The notes under the pieces: model-generated
Told to the model about the DNA's origin: nothing
What the model saw: the letters and a program-made list of their open reading frames with translations, nothing else
Databases searched by the model: none
Shown here: piece by piece, positions 35,487 through 44,747 of the stretch
Layout: every line of letters starts with the position of its first letter
Numbering within the stretch: the first letter of the stretch is position 1
Assembly (NCBI GenBank): GCA_947589295.1
Contig: CANQBZ010000002.1
Location: 59,981 to 123,980, forward strand
Reading direction: 5' to 3'
Length of the DNA stretch: 64,000 nt
Origin: an uncultured Akkermansia sp.
GTDB lineage: Bacteria; Verrucomicrobiota; Verrucomicrobiia; Verrucomicrobiales; Akkermansiaceae
Position numbers and translations under genes: made by a program

Positions 35487-35526
35487 GCCCTCTCCGCATT
35501 TTTCTACTCTACTTACCTGAAATACC

Positions 35527-36636
35527 ATGACAGACCCACGAACAACTCAACTGGCCCGATCTCTAGTTAATTATTCATGCCGGGTGCAAAGGGGCGAGCA
35601 TGTGCTGCTTGACCTCATTGATGCCCCGGATGAAATTGGCATTGAGCTCATCCGCGCGGTACGAGATTCTGGCGGTGTGCCCCATGTACGCCTGCGCCAT
35701 AGCCGCATCACGGCGGAGATGTTCGCGGGCGCAACTGATGTGCAGTACAGCAGCATTGCGGCCTTTGAGCTTGAGGAAATGAAAACCATGCAGGCCTACA
35801 TTGCCATCCGCGGATGCCAGAATTCCTACGAAAACTCAGCTGTTCCCGCTGAGGCCATGAAACTTACCCAAAAACATCTGAGTCCCGTGCATGAACACCG
35901 CGTATGCCACACGAAATGGTGCGTGCTACGCTGGCCTACGCCATCCATGGCGCAGGGCGCATCCATGAGCACTGAGCAGTTTGAGGACTTCTATTTCCGT
36001 TGCTGTCTGGCAGACTATGGGAAACTAAAGGAGGCGATGGATATCTTGGCCGAACGCATGATGCGCTCCGATCAGGTACACATTGTGGGCCCCGGCACCG
36101 ATCTTACGTTCTCCATCAAAGGCATGCCTGCCATTCCCTGTGCCGGGGAGATGAATATACCGGACGGCGAAGTGTTCACTGCCCCCATCCGCAATTCTGT
36201 GAACGGCGCCGTGCACTACACCGCACCCACCATCTACCAAGGTATTGCCTTTGACGGCGTCAGGCTCACTTTCCGCGACGGCAAAATCGTGGAGGCCCAC
36301 TGCAATAGCAACGAGGATGCTCTCAACCGCATACTTGACTCTGACGAGGGCGCGCGTTACATCGGCGAGTTCTCCTTCGGCGTGAATCCCGAGATTCTGC
36401 AACCCATGCGGGACATCCTTTTCGATGAAAAAATTGCGGGTTCTTTCCACTTCACTCCCGGAAATGCTTACGAAAATTGTGACAATGGCAATCGCTCGCA
36501 AGTGCATTGGGACCTTGTCTGCATCCAACGCGCTGATTATGGTGGCGGCTCTATTTTCCTGGATGGCGAGTTGGTGCGCAAGGACGGCTTCTTTACCGAC
36601 CCCGCTTTGAGTATTCTCAACCCCGCACAACACTGA
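35527..36636 (+). CDS. M29-family aminopeptidase
   Basis: 369 aa. Family M29 (thermophilic aminopeptidase T/AmpS): RGEHVLLDL near the start, GEMNIPDGEVFTAP (metal Glu), GEFSFGVNPE, EKIAGSFHFTPGNAYENC and SQVHWDLV (metal His and Asp) near the end. A two-metal cytosolic exopeptidase that removes N-terminal residues. Length is slightly below the usual 400-410 aa, but all the metal ligands I know of are present. It lies 40 bp after aroB. Confidence 0.9.
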   Translation: MTDPRTTQLARSLVNYSCRVQRGEHVLLDLIDAPDEIGIELIRAVRDSGGVPHVRLRHSRITAEMFAGATDVQYSSIAAFELEEMKTMQAYIAIRGCQNSYENSAVPAEAMKLTQKHLSPVHEHRVCHTKWCVLRWPTPSMAQGASMSTEQFEDFYFRCCLADYGKLKEAMDILAERMMRSDQVHIVGPGTDLTFSIKGMPAIPCAGEMNIPDGEVFTAPIRNSVNGAVHYTAPTIYQGIAFDGVRLTFRDGKIVEAHCNSNEDALNRILDSDEGARYIGEFSFGVNPEILQPMRDILFDEKIAGSFHFTPGNAYENCDNGNRSQVHWDLVCIQRADYGGGSIFLDGELVRKDGFFTDPALSILNPAQH

Positions 36637-36872
36637 AGGCACAACTGCTGTGTCTCATAGTTCGACCCGCTGCGAAAAAACCATGGGTCCAGTCATCGGG
36701 GTTCGGATTGGTTGACCGCCCCCGTGCAGAGAGAATTTTCATTCACTACACCTGCATTGTAATCCAAACAAACTTTTTTCAAAAATCATTCATTTTTCCG
36801 CTCATTGAGCTTGACATGACGGAGGAAATTGTTTAACTTTGCCTAAAGGTTAAGCGAACTTTAGCACTTTTC
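36637..36872. promoter_or_regulatory. Intergenic region with promoter for the coiled-coil gene
   Basis: 236 bp. TTGACA (36811-36816), a 17-bp spacer, TAACTT (36834-36839) precede the next gene by about 33 nt. The string GAGCTTGACATGACG around this -35 recurs around the -35 at 49691-49705. No other feature is seen. Confidence 0.5.
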
Positions 36873-37508
36873 ATGGACGAGCGGAGAGCAGGAACGGTCT
36901 ACAAACAAATGGAACTCAATCCGCAAGCAGCGGATGGTGAGATGCATTCTCCGGACCAAGTGCGGCTACGCGTAGAACAGGCACGCAAACAAGCGGAGTA
37001 TTTTGAACAGCAGAGAATCAGCCTAGAGACTCAGCGGCGTGAGCTCGAGCTGAGCAACGAGCAGAAAGCTCTTTTTAGCGCCAACTTGAACGAGGTGGGC
37101 ATGAAGCTGCATAATGCTGTGCGGCGACTGGAACAGGAACTTGAGTCCATGGATAAGGAGCAGCGCGAGATAGAAGCAGTGAATGAGTGTTTCAAGCGCC
37201 ACTTACAGATTCTCTCAGCGCTCAAACCACAAAATTGGAGCACAGAAGGTTTTCAGGACAGATTGCGCGAGGCCCTGCCAAAGCTGGACCGCGCCGAGAA
37301 TGATTTTGACGAGGCTTACAACATGGGGCGCAGGTTCCGGCACACAGACACGTTCCGCTACAAGCCCGGCGAGTACGAGCAGAATGATCTGAACTGGAGA
37401 ACGGTGCGCGACCAGTTGGCTAAGGGACTTGCATTTCACCTTCCGCTATTCATCCTGCTGCTAATCACATGGCTTATCTACCTGTGGGTAGGGCATGTCG
37501 GCAGCTGA
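36873..37508 (+). CDS. Coiled-coil protein with C-terminal membrane anchor
   Basis: 211 aa. No family recognised. Residues of about 27-115 are a charged coiled coil (RLRVEQARKQAEYFEQQRIS, then ELELSNEQKALFSANLNEVG). Residues of about 185-205 (FHLPLFILLLITWLIYLWVG) form one transmembrane helix near the C-terminus, so the coiled coil should face the cytosol (tail-anchored). The next gene is also a small C-anchored protein; the two may work together at the inner membrane. Confidence 0.7.
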   Translation: MDERRAGTVYKQMELNPQAADGEMHSPDQVRLRVEQARKQAEYFEQQRISLETQRRELELSNEQKALFSANLNEVGMKLHNAVRRLEQELESMDKEQREIEAVNECFKRHLQILSALKPQNWSTEGFQDRLREALPKLDRAENDFDEAYNMGRRFRHTDTFRYKPGEYEQNDLNWRTVRDQLAKGLAFHLPLFILLLITWLIYLWVGHVGS

Positions 37509-37543
37509 TTCACTTTCACCACAATTTAGCTACATCACCACGT

Positions 37544-37852
37544 ATGACCCGACAAAAAGAATACGAACTCCAGGCAGCGGACGCACGCCGCAGGTGGGAA
37601 GAAGCGCGCCTCATGCGCCAACGTGCTGCTGGCTACTACAACACCACCAACCGACCTAACACCATGGGGCCACAGGAGGATGTCGTGGAATCGCGCCGCA
37701 GCAAGCGTAATTCGGTGGTGATGGCTGCTGGCCGGGCTGCGTCCACGCGCACACTCCTGCTCGAGAACCTCCTTCTTCTCATCGTGCTTGCGGCGAGTAT
37801 CTTCGGTCTGTACATGCTGAGCATTTACCTGCTCAACCAAACCACCTACTGA
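37544..37852 (+). CDS. Small protein with C-terminal membrane helix
   Basis: 102 aa from the ATG at 37544 (MTRQKEYELQ); a longer start at 37469 would overlap the preceding gene. A charged N-terminal helix (KEYELQAADARRRWEEARLM) is followed by a basic linker and a hydrophobic segment at about residues 72-94 (LLLENLLLLIVLAASIFGLY). Family unknown. It is 35 bp after the coiled-coil gene and 9 bp before gatC. Confidence 0.65.
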   Translation: MTRQKEYELQAADARRRWEEARLMRQRAAGYYNTTNRPNTMGPQEDVVESRRSKRNSVVMAAGRAASTRTLLLENLLLLIVLAASIFGLYMLSIYLLNQTTY

Positions 37853-37861
37853 TGCAAGCCC

Positions 37862-38158
37862 ATGGAAACGCCCCGGATTGATGTTGCCTACATCGCCGAG
37901 TTGGCCAAGCTGGAGCTCAGCGATGAGGAATGCTCTCGCTTCACGCACGACTTGGAGCAAGTACTCTCGTATGTGGCGCAGCTGGAACAATGGGACACGC
38001 GAGATGTGCCGCCCATGTACCACCCGCTGGAGATGTACGACGCCCTACGCGACGACATTCCCGGGCAGAGCCTGAGCAATAAGGCTGCACTTGCTAATGC
38101 CCCGCAGGAGGTGGACGGTCAATTCCGCGTGCCGAAAGTGGTGGAGTCTGCCCATTGA
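37862..38158 (+). CDS. gatC: Glutamyl-tRNA(Gln) amidotransferase subunit C
   Basis: 98 aa. IDVAYIAELAKLELSDEECS, DLEQVLSYVAQLEQWDT, a Pro-rich middle (PPMYHP) and the C-terminal FRVPKVVE are the GatC signature. GatC holds GatA and GatB together; the complex turns Glu-tRNA(Gln) into Gln-tRNA(Gln), which implies the organism uses the indirect route. gatA follows at 21 bp; gatB is not in the window. Confidence 0.93.
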   Translation: METPRIDVAYIAELAKLELSDEECSRFTHDLEQVLSYVAQLEQWDTRDVPPMYHPLEMYDALRDDIPGQSLSNKAALANAPQEVDGQFRVPKVVESAH

Positions 38159-38179
38159 TTCAGTACTAAGCCCTGCGTG

Positions 38180-39598
38180 ATGCCCATGTTCGCTAAAACT
38201 TCTCTCTCTGTCCTCCGTCGGAAGCTCATTGATCGACAAATCTCCCCCACAGAGCTTGTTCAGGAATGCGCGCGCCGCATGCAGGAACTTAACCCTGCGC
38301 TGAACGCTTTTATCTCTTGGGACACAGAGCGTGCACTGCAAGCAGCTGCACAGGCAGATATGAGTTTACCACTCGGCGGATTGCCTATCGCTATCAAAGA
38401 TAACATATGCTGTCTCGGTGAGCCCGTGCGCTGTGCCTCGCGGATGTTGGACAACTTTGTGACTCCCTACGATGCCACCTCTGTGTCGAACTTGCGCGCG
38501 GCTGGAGCCATTCCCTTTGGGCGCACCAATATGGATGAGTTTGCCATGGGTTCTGCTGGCAAAAACTCGGCATATGGAGTCACCCGCAATCCGGCAGACG
38601 AGGAACGCGTACCCGGCGGATCTTCCAGTGGGTCTGCGGCAGCCGTAGCTGCCGGTATGATCCCCGCAGCGCTGGGGTCAGATACTGGAGGGTCCGTGCG
38701 CCAGCCTGCCTCTCACTGCGGGGTCGTCGGCCTCAAGCCTACTTACGGACGCATCTCGCGCTACGGGCTGGTCGCCTTTGCCTCCTCGCTGGATCAAATA
38801 GGGACCCTCACCTCCTGCGTGGACGATGCAGCTCTCCTGCTGCAATCCCTGTGTGGGCATGATGCGATGGATTCTACTTCATCCTTAAAACCTGTACCAA
38901 ATTTTTCCGCCGATCTCCATGGAGGCGTTCGAGGCATGCGCATTGGCCTGCCAAAAGAATACGTAAGTTCCGGCAATGCTTCGGAAGTACAGAATGCGCT
39001 GAATGCTGCCATGGCTGCGCTGGAAGCACAGGGCGCAGAAATCTGCGAGATATCCCTGCCGCATGCGGAGGCCGCCGTGGCTTCCTACTACATCATTGCT
39101 TGCGCCGAGGCCTCCTCGAACCTTGCCCGCTACGATGGCGTGCGCTATGGATACCGCGCTTCCGAAGTTTCGAATGCCCCGGGTGATTTATACGCCCGCT
39201 CACGCACTGAGGGTTTCGGGGAAGAAGTGAAGCGTCGCATCATTTTGGGTACTTACGTGCTTTCCGGCGGATATTACGATGCCTACTATGCACGAGCCCA
39301 AAGGGTGCGAGCTCTCGTAGCACGCGACTTTACCCAGGCCTTCGAGAGCGGAGTGCAGCTGATCCTGGGTCCGGTGGCTCCTGCCCCTGCGCCCAAACTG
39401 CATGCCACTGACATGACGCCTCTGCAAATTTACTTGGAGGATATCTACACCGTACCGGCCAATCTTGCCGGATTACCTGCCATCTCTGTGCCTACGCCGC
39501 AAAGCGGACTCCCCGTGGGTGTCCAGCTACTTGCTCCGCACTTTGAGGAAGCTCGTCTTCTTCGAGCCGCCGCCACTCTGGAACAGTCGTGGAAATGA
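38180..39598 (+). CDS. gatA: Glutamyl-tRNA(Gln) amidotransferase subunit A
   Basis: About 472 aa (starts at GTG 38177, ATG 38180 and ATG 38186 are all possible). Amidase-signature triad: Lys in LPIAIKDNICC, cis-Ser and nucleophile in PGGSSSGSAAAVAAG and SDTGGSVRQPA. ISRYGLVAFASSLDQIG and the C-terminal NLAGLPAISVP are typical of GatA. It hydrolyses Gln and supplies ammonia to GatB. The stop overlaps the thiD start (ATGA). Confidence 0.95.
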   Translation: MPMFAKTSLSVLRRKLIDRQISPTELVQECARRMQELNPALNAFISWDTERALQAAAQADMSLPLGGLPIAIKDNICCLGEPVRCASRMLDNFVTPYDATSVSNLRAAGAIPFGRTNMDEFAMGSAGKNSAYGVTRNPADEERVPGGSSSGSAAAVAAGMIPAALGSDTGGSVRQPASHCGVVGLKPTYGRISRYGLVAFASSLDQIGTLTSCVDDAALLLQSLCGHDAMDSTSSLKPVPNFSADLHGGVRGMRIGLPKEYVSSGNASEVQNALNAAMAALEAQGAEICEISLPHAEAAVASYYIIACAEASSNLARYDGVRYGYRASEVSNAPGDLYARSRTEGFGEEVKRRIILGTYVLSGGYYDAYYARAQRVRALVARDFTQAFESGVQLILGPVAPAPAPKLHATDMTPLQIYLEDIYTVPANLAGLPAISVPTPQSGLPVGVQLLAPHFEEARLLRAAATLEQSWK

Positions 39599-40428
39599 CC
39601 CCCGTTTTTCTCTCTATCGCCGGCTCCGATTCCTCGGCTGGGGCAGGTCTTCAAGCTGATCTCAAAACCGGCTTTGCCCTCGGTTGCTATCCTCTCACGG
39701 CTGTTACTTGTGTGGTGAGTGAAGTACCGGGGCACGTGGCGGACATCGCTCCCCTTCCTCCGAACATTGTCGCAAGTCAAATTCGCGAGTGCCTGTGCAC
39801 TTTTCCCGTGGCAGCTGTCAAAACCGGTATGCTCTATAGCACCGAAATTCTCCAAGCCGCCGTCAACGAACTTCCGCACGACATCCCCATCGTGGTGGAT
39901 CCCGTCATGATCGCCACGGCAGGGGACCCCCTCATGCAGGCCTCTACCTTGCAAGCATACGAGTCGAGCCTCTTTCCTCGCGCCACTCTCATCACCCCCA
40001 ACCTCGATGAACTTGCCGTCCTCTGCCGACGCGACGAAGTCCCGGACAGCGTCGATGAGCTAGCTTCCGCTGCCGTTGAACTCTCCCGTACTTACGACTG
40101 CGCCATTCTTGCCAAAGGTGGTCATCTTCCCGGCGCCACTTGCACCGATTTACTCGTTCTCCCGGATGGTTCTGTGACCCGCTTCTCTCACGCCCGCACC
40201 ACCGGCATCTCCACCCATGGCACAGGCTGCACCCTCTCCTCGGCCATCACCGCTTTCCTTGCCAGAGGAGCAGTTCTCACTAAGGCCGTTGAATCTGCAC
40301 TCGCCTACACCTCACAAGCCATCGCTTCCTCCCACAACTGGCCCCCTTCTCTCTCTGCTCTGGATCATGACGTTTGCTGTAATCGGCTTATTCCGAATGC
40401 TTCAAACAGCAGGAGACAATTGACGTGA
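39595..40428 (+). CDS. thiD: Hydroxymethylpyrimidine (phosphate) kinase
   Basis: 277 aa from the ATG at 39595 overlapping the gatA stop. LSIAGSDSSAGAGLQADLKT is the ThiD signature; VVDPVMIATAGDPL and the anion hole STHGTGCTLSSAITAFLA confirm the ribokinase-like fold. It phosphorylates HMP and HMP-P in thiamine synthesis. Placement in a gatCA operon is unusual but the overlap is clear. No TPP riboswitch is visible in the window. Confidence 0.93.
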   Translation: MTPVFLSIAGSDSSAGAGLQADLKTGFALGCYPLTAVTCVVSEVPGHVADIAPLPPNIVASQIRECLCTFPVAAVKTGMLYSTEILQAAVNELPHDIPIVVDPVMIATAGDPLMQASTLQAYESSLFPRATLITPNLDELAVLCRRDEVPDSVDELASAAVELSRTYDCAILAKGGHLPGATCTDLLVLPDGSVTRFSHARTTGISTHGTGCTLSSAITAFLARGAVLTKAVESALAYTSQAIASSHNWPPSLSALDHDVCCNRLIPNASNSRRQLT

Positions 40429-40599
40429 GAACAACGGTCATTGCCTCCGCGGACTTTCGGTGTTCTGAACTGTGGTTCAAAACATCTCCGGAGATGAACC
40501 TTCCCATGCTAAGACAGTCGGCGGCGCATGTTTTTCCTGCTCCATAAAATGCAGCCCCAGCTTGCTCTGAAACTCGCCAAGAGTCTTTCTTCATTTAGC
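40429..40599. other. Intergenic spacer without visible gene
   Basis: The stretch between thiD and the next promoter shows no coding frame, hairpin with T-run or repeat that I can support. Confidence 0.5.
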
Positions 40600-40628
40600 T
40601 TGCCAAACGGCATTATCAGTGGTATTGT
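40600..40628 (+). promoter_or_regulatory. Promoter of metallo-beta-lactamase fold gene
   Basis: TTGCCA (40600-40605), a 17-bp spacer, TATTGT (40623-40628), then exactly 6 nt to the ATG at 40635: leaderless layout. Confidence 0.6.
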
Positions 40629-40634
40629 ACGCCC

Positions 40635-41267
40635 ATGGTGTCAGAGCTGATGCGATACAGCGGTGGTGCTCTGGAGTGCAATGGCTACCTAGTGGTGGGT
40701 GCTCATGGAGAATGCGTTGCTGTGGATGCGCCCGATGGTTTTACCGATTGGGCGCTCGCTCAACTTTCGGGAGGAAAGCGCATCACCCACCTGCTGCTCA
40801 CACACCAGCACTTCGACCATATTCAGGACGCTGCTTCTCTACAGCGTGCAACCGGTTGCCTCGTGCACGCTGGAGCGGCGTACGATCCCGCTCTCACTCT
40901 CGCACAAAATGCTCTGGCCTGGGGCATACCAGAGCCGGAGTCCTTTACCGTGGATGATGTGGTGCCCGCGCAGGACGTCACACTGACTCTCGCTGACATG
41001 CAGTGGAAAGCTCTCCATGTGCCGGGGCACGCACCAGATAGCCTTGCTTGGCATGCCACTGAACGAAGTGAGGTATTCACGGGTGATGCGCTTTTTGCCG
41101 GCTCCGTAGGACGCACTGATTTCCCAGGTGGCAATGCACGAACACTTGTGGAAAACATCAGGTGCAAAATCCTGACACTCGACCCGCATACCGCTGTACA
41201 CCCGGGACACGGACCCGGCACCAATGTGGGTGAGGAGCTGCTCAACAACCCCTTCGCTCACCTCTAA
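40635..41267 (+). CDS. Metallo-beta-lactamase fold hydrolase (glyoxalase II-like)
   Basis: 210 aa. Zinc motif LLLTHQHFDHIQDA (HxHxDH, about residue 57), then His in VPGHAPDS (about 133), Asp in VFTGDALFAGSVGRTD (about 153) and His in VHPGHGPGTN (about 194). These are all seven usual ligands of the glyoxalase II/YcbL group: thioester or similar hydrolases in the cytosol. The substrate cannot be read. The DEAD helicase gene follows at 23 bp. Confidence 0.9.
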   Translation: MVSELMRYSGGALECNGYLVVGAHGECVAVDAPDGFTDWALAQLSGGKRITHLLLTHQHFDHIQDAASLQRATGCLVHAGAAYDPALTLAQNALAWGIPEPESFTVDDVVPAQDVTLTLADMQWKALHVPGHAPDSLAWHATERSEVFTGDALFAGSVGRTDFPGGNARTLVENIRCKILTLDPHTAVHPGHGPGTNVGEELLNNPFAHL

Positions 41268-41290
41268 AATTTGACCAGAACTACATTATC

Positions 41291-42487
41291 ATGACATTTG
41301 AAGAACTAGGACTTTCTGCCAACGTGCTACAAGCCGTGAGGGACTGCGGTTACGCTGCTCCTACGCCCATCCAAGAGCAGGCTATCCCTCATGTGCTCGC
41401 CGGACGCGATGTCATCGGTGCCTCTCAAACCGGCACGGGAAAAACTGCTGCCTTTGCCCTGCCTATCCTCACCCGTCTGCAACACACTGGCCATCCACAA
41501 GCCCTCGTACTGGAACCAACCCGTGAGCTGGCCGATCAGCTTGCCGAAGCTTTCCGCACCTACGCAGCCCACACCGATATCACTGTGGGACTGCTGTACG
41601 GCGGCGTGGGCTATGGTCAACAGGCAACTGCCCTCAAAAAAGGTGTAGATGTCGTTGTGGCAACTCCCGGCCGCCTCGTGGACCACTTCTACCGTGGCAA
41701 CATGAAGTTTAAGGAAGTGAAAACTTTGGTGCTCGATGAAGTTGACCGCATGACAGATATGGGTTTTCTCCCCATTGTGCGCAAAATTGTGAACTTATGC
41801 CCATGGGAGGGGCGCCAAACACTCTTCTTTTCTGCTACCATGCCCCAGGTGCTGCAAGGCTTTGCCAAGTGGTGTCTGACCGACCCGTACGAAGTGGCAA
41901 TTGCACGGAGAGAGGTCGCAGCTACAATTTCCCACGCTTTCTACCCAGTGGGCTTGGACCAACGAGATGAACTGCTGCTCGCCCTCGTCAAACAAACTAA
42001 CTTCAGCAATATGATGATCTTCACTCGAACCCGCAAGGAAGCCGATATGGTGGCCCATATGCTCTCCCAAGCCGGGTGGGGGCACGATGTCACTGCTATG
42101 CACTCTGACATCCCACAAAAGGAACGCATGGCTGCTCTGCGCGGCTTTAAGGAGGATAAATACCGCATTCTTGTGGCTACTGATGTAGCAGCCCGAGGTA
42201 TTGACATCAACGATGTGTCACACGTTATCAACTACCGCGTACCGGAAAATCCGGAAGACTACGTGCACCGCATCGGTCGTACAGGCCGTGCCGAAGCACA
42301 GGGAGATGCTTTCACTTTGCTGACGGCTGATGAGATTGACTTCGCCAAATCGATTGAGATTTTCTTGAAGCAAAAGGTGGAGCGTCGCAAACTGGAGGGT
42401 TTCCCCTACGTTTACACAGCCCTCTTGGACGAGGGAGCCACACCGCCGCGCAGGCCGCGCCCGGCTACAGGCGGACGCCGTCGCTGA
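41291..42487 (+). CDS. DEAD-box family RNA helicase
   Basis: 398 aa. Q motif (FEELGLSANVLQAV ... TPIQEQAIP), motif I ASQTGTGKTAAFALP, Ia PTRELADQ, motif II VLDEVDRMTDMGF (DEVD instead of DEAD), motif III SATMP, motif V ATDVAARGIDI and motif VI HRIGRTGRAE. A RhlE/CsdA-like RNA helicase with a short basic tail (PPRRPRPATGGRRR) that would bind RNA. The Ala-to-Val change in motif II is the odd point. It likely acts in ribosome assembly or cold adaptation, by family. Confidence 0.93.
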   Translation: MTFEELGLSANVLQAVRDCGYAAPTPIQEQAIPHVLAGRDVIGASQTGTGKTAAFALPILTRLQHTGHPQALVLEPTRELADQLAEAFRTYAAHTDITVGLLYGGVGYGQQATALKKGVDVVVATPGRLVDHFYRGNMKFKEVKTLVLDEVDRMTDMGFLPIVRKIVNLCPWEGRQTLFFSATMPQVLQGFAKWCLTDPYEVAIARREVAATISHAFYPVGLDQRDELLLALVKQTNFSNMMIFTRTRKEADMVAHMLSQAGWGHDVTAMHSDIPQKERMAALRGFKEDKYRILVATDVAARGIDINDVSHVINYRVPENPEDYVHRIGRTGRAEAQGDAFTLLTADEIDFAKSIEIFLKQKVERRKLEGFPYVYTALLDEGATPPRRPRPATGGRRR

Positions 42488-42499
42488 TATGCCCCATCC

Positions 42500-43006
42500 A
42501 TGCGCGTGCTTTCTATAGACCCCGCTATTCGCAACACAGGCTATGCTGTGATTGAGGGCGACCATCGCTCTGCATGCGCGTTGGAATACGGTACGTTATC
42601 ACTTAAAAATACACTAACGCAGAGCGCCTGCCTGCTGGCGATCCACCGACACGTGCTCTCGCTCATTGATCAATGGCAGCCGGATGAACTGGCCATTGAA
42701 GGCATCATCTATGTGCAATCGCACCGCACAGCCATCACCATGGGGTCTGCACGCGCCTCCACCGTCATAGCTGCAGCCAGCCGTAACTTGCCCATCATGG
42801 AATACCCTCCCAGCTGCGTCAAATTGGCTGTAGTGGGACGCGGCAGCGCCCAAAAAAGTCAAGTATCCTTCATGATGCGCGCCCTGCTCGGCCTGAATGA
42901 AACCCCTGCGCCCGATGCGGCGGATGCACTTGCTATCGGGTATGCTCATCTGGCCGCAACAGATCCTCTACGCGCCCATCTCTTTGCCAAGCGCCGCTAC
43001 ATCTGA
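42500..43006 (+). CDS. ruvC: Holliday junction resolvase RuvC
   Basis: 168 aa. VLSIDPAIRNTGYAVIE gives the first catalytic Asp (residue 7), ELAIEGIIYVQSHRTAITMG the second acidic residue (usual EEVF region), and PDAADALAIGYAH the last Asp pair. It cuts Holliday junctions in complex with RuvAB. It starts 12 bp after the helicase stop and overlaps convergent tilS by 10 bp. The usual VREYAPxxVKxAVTG is here YPPSCVKLAVVG, a mild divergence. Confidence 0.9.
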   Translation: MRVLSIDPAIRNTGYAVIEGDHRSACALEYGTLSLKNTLTQSACLLAIHRHVLSLIDQWQPDELAIEGIIYVQSHRTAITMGSARASTVIAAASRNLPIMEYPPSCVKLAVVGRGSAQKSQVSFMMRALLGLNETPAPDAADALAIGYAHLAATDPLRAHLFAKRRYI

Positions 43007-43935
43007 CCCGTCTGTTCAATACTGAGACGCCGGTGAGCACGCCGCGCGCGAAAACCGCCCGGCAGATTGCAACAGCTTCTGATGGCCCCAGCCGAGAGAA
43101 TAGAGCAAACTTCATTCACACACGCCTCCGTGATGCCCGGTACGCCGCAGCACCGCATATAATGCAGCACTGCTGCCTTGCATAACTCTATCGGCTTGTC
43201 AGCCAAAAAAGGCAGATAAAGTCGTCCTTGAGGATCGGTGAGCGGCAACGCCTCGAGCGCAGCTGTCAAAGCAGCTCCTACCTCTCCCTGCAACCTTGCT
43301 CCGCGCAACAGGGCCGGTACAACATCTCTCCCCAGAGCCTCGTTGAGCGCGGGCAGAACACGCAACCGCAACCGGTTACGAGCTGCAGCTTCAGGGTCGG
43401 CATTGGTGGCGTCCTCCCGCCAATTTTGACCAATTTGCAAAAGCCATGCCGTGATATCTGCGCGTCGTATTCCAAGCATAGGACGCAACCATGCGATCTC
43501 GCCTTCCTGGCGCCTCAGCTGCATGCCGCGCATACCTGCCGCGCCGCGCGCCATATTAAAGAGCACAGTTTCCGCCTGATCATCTGCGTGGTGGGCGAGC
43601 GCCACCGCACGACAACCTAAACGGTGCGCGCACTCCGTTAAAATCCGGCGTCGCTCGCGGCGCGCCGCAGTTTCCATTGATTCCTTGTTGAGTTCAACGA
43701 GCTCCGGCACATTTACGCGATACTCCTCATACGGCACACCCAGCCCTGCGCACAGCTCCCGACAAAACAAGGCATCCTCATCCGCCTCGCTCCCGCGTAT
43801 CCCATGGTGCACATGGCAGGCAGACACGGACGCACCGTGCAACACCAACAACCTGAGCAGCGCCACTGAATCTCGCCCTCCACTCAGGCCGAGCACCACC
43901 GGCTCCTGCGGGGTCTCAAATGGCGCTGGCTGCAT
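42997..43935 (-). CDS. tilS: tRNA(Ile)-lysidine synthase
   Basis: 312 aa. PP-loop LGLSGGRDSVALLRLL (about residues 14-29), then CHVHHGIRGSEADEDALFCR and VALAHHADDQAETVLFNMARG, the two other TilS signatures. It attaches lysine to C34 of tRNA(Ile2) so that AUA is read as Ile. At 312 aa it is the short form, with only a partial C-terminal domain. It converges on ruvC and lies 13 bp from the pseudopilin stop upstream. Confidence 0.93.
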   Translation of the reverse strand: MQPAPFETPQEPVVLGLSGGRDSVALLRLLVLHGASVSACHVHHGIRGSEADEDALFCRELCAGLGVPYEEYRVNVPELVELNKESMETAARRERRRILTECAHRLGCRAVALAHHADDQAETVLFNMARGAAGMRGMQLRRQEGEIAWLRPMLGIRRADITAWLLQIGQNWREDATNADPEAAARNRLRLRVLPALNEALGRDVVPALLRGARLQGEVGAALTAALEALPLTDPQGRLYLPFLADKPIELCKAAVLHYMRCCGVPGITEACVNEVCSILSAGAIRSCCNLPGGFRARRAHRRLSIEQTGQM

Positions 43936-43948
43936 GACTTCCCACTAT

Positions 43949-44695
43949 CTATTTACGTTCTTTCCTCTTTCTAGTAGGAATAAGCTTTTCTGGATTTATC
44001 CTGCGAAAGAGTTTGGCAGCGTTCACTTGCTCTTCGTCGTCAATCTCGAATTGCTGCACCACCCCGCTTGCGTACGCCACCATGATGGTATTGCTATGGC
44101 GATGGAGCACTGGAAACACCATACGTTTGAAATCACTCAGGCTTGTCACGCTGAGCCCCTTTTCCGGATTTCCATCACTCAACCAAGGAAGCATATCCAA
44201 GTGTTTTTTCCCAAGTGTGCGAATCTGTGAATTGGGATTTTCCTCGTCTTCTGACCCGTCTGTCCATGATACGTATGACACACTACGCTCGGTCGCCTCC
44301 ATAAGAGTCCCGTCTTTCACCGTGCTGCGATGGTCTCCCGGACAGTGGAAGATAGTTGCAACCTTCATCTTGTGCTGACGATCAATGGGAAGAACAGTGG
44401 AATCCAGCTCCTGCGCGAGCGAAAGCCACCACCCATCTGACTCTTTCATCTCCGGAGTATCTTCATCGTCTGCCATCCCGCTGGTTGGCAGCAGATTGCG
44501 CGTAGCCATATCTTGACCGTATTTGATTCCCAACTTGGCAAGCTGGTCTATATTAGCGCGACATTTAACAATATCCCCTGAGTTCATGTAACCAAATAAG
44601 AGCGGGAAAGATATTCCCAGCAGCACCCCCAATATAGCGATCACAACAATTAACTCTATGAGCGTAAAACCGCCCTGTTTTCTCATTGCTCTCAT
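43949..44695 (-). CDS. Type II/IV pseudopilin-like protein with methylated N-terminus
   Basis: 248 aa from the ATG at 44695 (MRAMRKQGG), seven nt from a -10. GGFTLIELIVVIAILGVLLG is a type III signal: prepilin peptidase cuts after Gly and the new Phe is methylated. The mature part is a globular domain with no family I recognise, but with a DDE-type acidic stretch (ADDEDTPEMKESDGWW) and a C-terminal basic tail RKRKERK. Verrucomicrobia carry many such solo pseudopilins. No secretion or pilus genes are near. Confidence 0.8.
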   Translation of the reverse strand: MRAMRKQGGFTLIELIVVIAILGVLLGISFPLLFGYMNSGDIVKCRANIDQLAKLGIKYGQDMATRNLLPTSGMADDEDTPEMKESDGWWLSLAQELDSTVLPIDRQHKMKVATIFHCPGDHRSTVKDGTLMEATERSVSYVSWTDGSEDEENPNSQIRTLGKKHLDMLPWLSDGNPEKGLSVTSLSDFKRMVFPVLHRHSNTIMVAYASGVVQQFEIDDEEQVNAAKLFRRINPEKLIPTRKRKERK

Positions 44696-44702
44696 ACCCC
44701 CT

Positions 44703-44730
44703 AATCTACCACAAGCCTCTGCCATGTCAA
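44703..44730 (-). promoter_or_regulatory. Pseudopilin gene promoter
   Basis: TTGACA (44730-44725), a 16-bp spacer, TAGATT (44708-44703), 7 nt to the ATG. It lies only 18 bp from the end of the insertion element at 44748. Confidence 0.55.
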
Positions 44731-44747
44731 GCTTTCGTATATCGCCC